Shown: piece by piece, positions 61,850 to 64,000 of the stretch
Layout: each line of letters opens with the position of its first letter
Numbering within the stretch: position 1 is the first letter of the stretch
Origin: JBGAPI01 sp044221335
Lineage (GTDB): Bacteria > Pseudomonadota > Gammaproteobacteria > Xanthomonadales > Ahniellaceae
Direction: 5' to 3'
Assembly (NCBI GenBank): GCA_044221335.1
Contig: JBGAPI010000020.1
Span: forward strand, 1 to 64,000
Length of the DNA: 64,000 nt
The notes under the pieces: generated by a model
The model's input: the letters and a program-made list of their open reading frames with translations, nothing else
Databases searched by the model: none
Told to the model about the DNA's origin: nothing
Program-made: the position numbers and the translations under genes

Positions 61850-61912
61850 GTAGGGCGGCCACTGGCCGCCATCGCGAGGTGCTGCGGCGTTGGCGGGCAG
61901 TGCCCGCCCTAC
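61850..61912. repeat. REPIN-like inverted pair at the S9 peptidase 3' end
   Basis: A GGCC-stem palindrome (61850-61870) faces a GGGC-stem palindrome (61892-61912), 21 bases apart. The CTA at 61909-61911 is the stop codon of the S9 peptidase on the minus strand. This is another pair with two stem versions. Confidence 0.88.
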
Positions 61913-63942
61913 TTCGCGCCCGCTCCGATGTAGCGATCGAAGAACGCGAACATCCGCGTGTACAGCTCGCGGTTGACGTCCTCGCGGTAGAAGCCGTGCC
62001 CCTCGTGCGGGGCGAGCATCCACTCGGGCTCCTTGCCGGCCGCCTGCAGCGACGCGCGCAGGGCCCGCGAATGGTCGCAGTGGGCGCGCACGTCCTCGCC
62101 ACCGCAGACGATGAACATCGGCGCCTTCATCCGGTCGGCGAGCTTGGTCGGCGAGGCCTCGCCGAGCTTCTCGGCTCCCTTGCCAAGCCGCTCCTTCAGG
62201 AAATTGACGCCGGTGCTGCGCTGCTGGATGTCGCCGCGCGAGTACATCAGCCCCATGTCGTAGACGCCGACGTAGCCGACGGCGCACTTGTAGAGGTCGG
62301 GTTCCTTGGCGATGCCCATCGCCGAGGCGTAGCCGCCGTAGCTGGCGCCGTAGATGCAGATGCGGTTCTTGTCGGCGTAGCCTTCCTTGATCGCCCACAG
62401 GGTCGCGTCGGTGAGATCGTCCTGCATGGTGCCGCCCCACTGCTGGTCGCCGGCGTGGGTGAAGGCGCGGCCGTAGTTGCCGGAACCGCGGAAATTGACC
62501 TGCAGCACGGCATAGCCGCGGCTCGCCATCATCTGCACGTCGCGGTTGAAGCCCCAGCCATCGTAGGGACCGAAGGGGCCGCCGTGCGGGTGCACGATCA
62601 TCGGCAGGTTCTTGCCCGAGGAGCCCTTGGGCAACGTGAGGTAGCCGTCGAGCCGCAGGCCGTCGCGCGCGTTCAACGTGATCGGCTGCATCTCGGCCAT
62701 GTCGTCGGCCTTGATCCAGTCGCGGCTCGCGAACAGGTAGGTCGCCTTGCCGGCCTTGTCGAGCAGGTAGTAGCGCCCCGGCTCGCGGTCGCTCGACACC
62801 CGGAACACCAGTTCACGGCCGTCCCTGGTGACGCTGGTGATGCGCACCGAGCTGCCCGGGAAGGACGCCATCAGGTTCTTCATGATCCCGATCTCGCGTG
62901 CCTCCGCGTCGAGCACAGCGTACTTCGGCCCGCCATCGAGGTAGGCGATCGCGACCGGATGGGTGTCGTCGAAGGAAAACACCAGACGCAGCGGATCGAC
63001 GCGATCGTCCTTCGCGACCAGGGTCTTGGTCTTGGTCGCCGGATCCCACTCGTAGATCGCGTTCGGGCCCTCGGCCTCTTCGGCCTCGAGATAGGCGCGC
63101 TTGCCGTCCTTGGTGAATCCGACGGCGGAAATCGAGATGCCGGTCTCGTGCTCGTCGTTGACGGTTTGCCAGTCGCCGTCGCTGCTGTTCCGGTAGTACA
63201 GCAGGTTCTTGTTGTCGCGCTCCCGGCCCTGGCCGGAGACGAAGCGGGCGACACCCTTGACGTCGGTCGTGAAGGTGCCGAACAGCAGCGGCGACTTCGC
63301 GACCACCTTGCGCGCGCCGCTGTAGACGTCGACGCGCTCGAGCTGCGGGTACTGCGCTTCGCCCGCCGTCGCGCGCGAGGTCTGCACCAGGATGTACTTG
63401 TCATCGTCGAGCAGCGTGTCGACCAGATCGACCAGCACGTAGTCCTTGTTGCCGCTGGCCGCGTCCGAGGTGTCCGCGCCGCCGCCGAAATTGAGCTGGT
63501 TCTTGCCGTCGAAGTCGATGGCGTTGAGCTCGCCATTGGCCTTGGGGCTGCCGATGGACCCTTCCGACTTCGCGATCGAATACACCAGGCGGGTATTGTT
63601 GACCCAGTCGAAGTCGTTGATCACGGTCTTGCCGCGGACCCGGATGTTCGCGGTCGGCTTCATGTCCGAGCGGCGCAGCACGACCAGCGCGCCGGTGTCC
63701 TCCGTGGCCAGCACGGAGGCGGCGATGTACTCGCCACCCGGCGAGATCTTGGCGTTTCGGAACTGCTCGTGACGAAGCCACGGCGTCAGCCAGTCGTTGA
63801 CGGTCTTGGTCGGCAGTTCCTTGATCTCGACGCCTTCAGCGCCCGCCTTGTCGCTCGCCGGCTTGTCGTCAGCCGCCGACGCCGACGCGCCGATCGTCAG
63901 CGCCAGGCCGCCGAGCAGCCCCACCCACATCCCCTTGTCCAT
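61909..63942 (-). CDS. S9-family (prolyl oligopeptidase-like) peptidase
   Basis: The 677-residue secreted or periplasmic peptidase has a signal peptide (about residues 1-24), a beta-propeller-like N-terminal part, and a C-terminal alpha/beta-hydrolase domain with nucleophile GASYGG (Ser534), Asp in CGGEDVRAH and His in PHEGHGF. It resembles S9C acylaminoacyl/dipeptidyl peptidases that act on short peptides. The ATG at 63942 has GGGGA upstream; a longer start at 63981 would not improve the signal. The stop is contributed by a REP-like repeat. Confidence 0.93.
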   Translation of the reverse strand: MDKGMWVGLLGGLALTIGASASAADDKPASDKAGAEGVEIKELPTKTVNDWLTPWLRHEQFRNAKISPGGEYIAASVLATEDTGALVVLRRSDMKPTANIRVRGKTVINDFDWVNNTRLVYSIAKSEGSIGSPKANGELNAIDFDGKNQLNFGGGADTSDAASGNKDYVLVDLVDTLLDDDKYILVQTSRATAGEAQYPQLERVDVYSGARKVVAKSPLLFGTFTTDVKGVARFVSGQGRERDNKNLLYYRNSSDGDWQTVNDEHETGISISAVGFTKDGKRAYLEAEEAEGPNAIYEWDPATKTKTLVAKDDRVDPLRLVFSFDDTHPVAIAYLDGGPKYAVLDAEAREIGIMKNLMASFPGSSVRITSVTRDGRELVFRVSSDREPGRYYLLDKAGKATYLFASRDWIKADDMAEMQPITLNARDGLRLDGYLTLPKGSSGKNLPMIVHPHGGPFGPYDGWGFNRDVQMMASRGYAVLQVNFRGSGNYGRAFTHAGDQQWGGTMQDDLTDATLWAIKEGYADKNRICIYGASYGGYASAMGIAKEPDLYKCAVGYVGVYDMGLMYSRGDIQQRSTGVNFLKERLGKGAEKLGEASPTKLADRMKAPMFIVCGGEDVRAHCDHSRALRASLQAAGKEPEWMLAPHEGHGFYREDVNRELYTRMFAFFDRYIGAGAK

Positions 63943-64000
63943 TTCATTTTCCCCAGGAAGTTGTCGAATCCACCGCAACAAGGGCGCGATTCTAGGAGAG

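Overview
The window is a GC-rich (about 70% by eye) chromosomal segment from a gammaproteobacterium, most likely Lysobacterales (Xanthomonadales), perhaps close to Rhodanobacteraceae. This rests on three things: the order yebC-ruvC-ruvA-kup-ruvB-ybgC-tolQRAB-pal-cpoB-queE-queC, the many secreted proteins built from Ig-like and choice-of-anchor repeats, and a very abundant REP/REPIN-like intergenic repeat. The genus is inference. There are two tRNA genes and no rRNA, CRISPR array, prophage, integrase or recognisable transposase.

Layout. 1-15440 is a minus-strand housekeeping block: aspS, an alpha/beta hydrolase, yebC, the Holliday-junction genes ruvC/ruvA/ruvB with kup between ruvA and ruvB, the Tol-Pal envelope operon, and queE/queC with a MAPEG-family gene between them. 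15629-25510 is on the plus strand: a 1465-residue fusion of three glycosyltransferase units, a nucleoside deaminase-like protein, rlmM, a TVP38/DedA-like membrane protein, and a membrane Ser/Thr kinase with C-terminal Sel1 repeats. 25625-31215 holds an ABC exporter pair (FtsX-like permease and ATPase), divergent from a three-gene operon of a secreted protein, a LytS-like kinase and a LytTR regulator. 31333-34631 encodes a choice-of-anchor repeat protein and a small secreted protein. tRNA-Val, a BON-LysM protein, uvrB, an orphan pseudopilin and tRNA-Asn follow. 39172-49169 carries a 3049-residue secreted repeat protein whose stop overlaps the start of an IPTL-CTERM-like protein. 49360-54455 is accessory: a secreted hypothetical, a TetR regulator divergent from two small membrane proteins, a less GC-rich lipoprotein gene enclosed by inverted 68-bp repeat arrays, and ppnN. 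54536-63942 holds a cNMP-cNMP-rhodanese protein, a TonB-dependent receptor-like protein, a MarC protein, an SDR, grxD, sodB and an S9 peptidase.

The most unusual feature is the intergenic repeats. A palindrome of the form TAGGGCG-xx-CANTG-xx-CGCC recurs at about 14 loci, often as an inverted pair 20-21 bp apart. Its stem exists in several compensated versions (GGGC/GCCC, GGCC/GGCC, GCGC/GCGC). Its terminal TAG is the actual stop codon of at least seven genes, and two other repeat types do the same for queE and the TVP38-like gene. One subtype forms 68-bp tandem arrays in opposite orientation on both sides of the lipoprotein gene, and the inverted homology continues inward, so the whole resembles a small passenger-carrying mobile unit.
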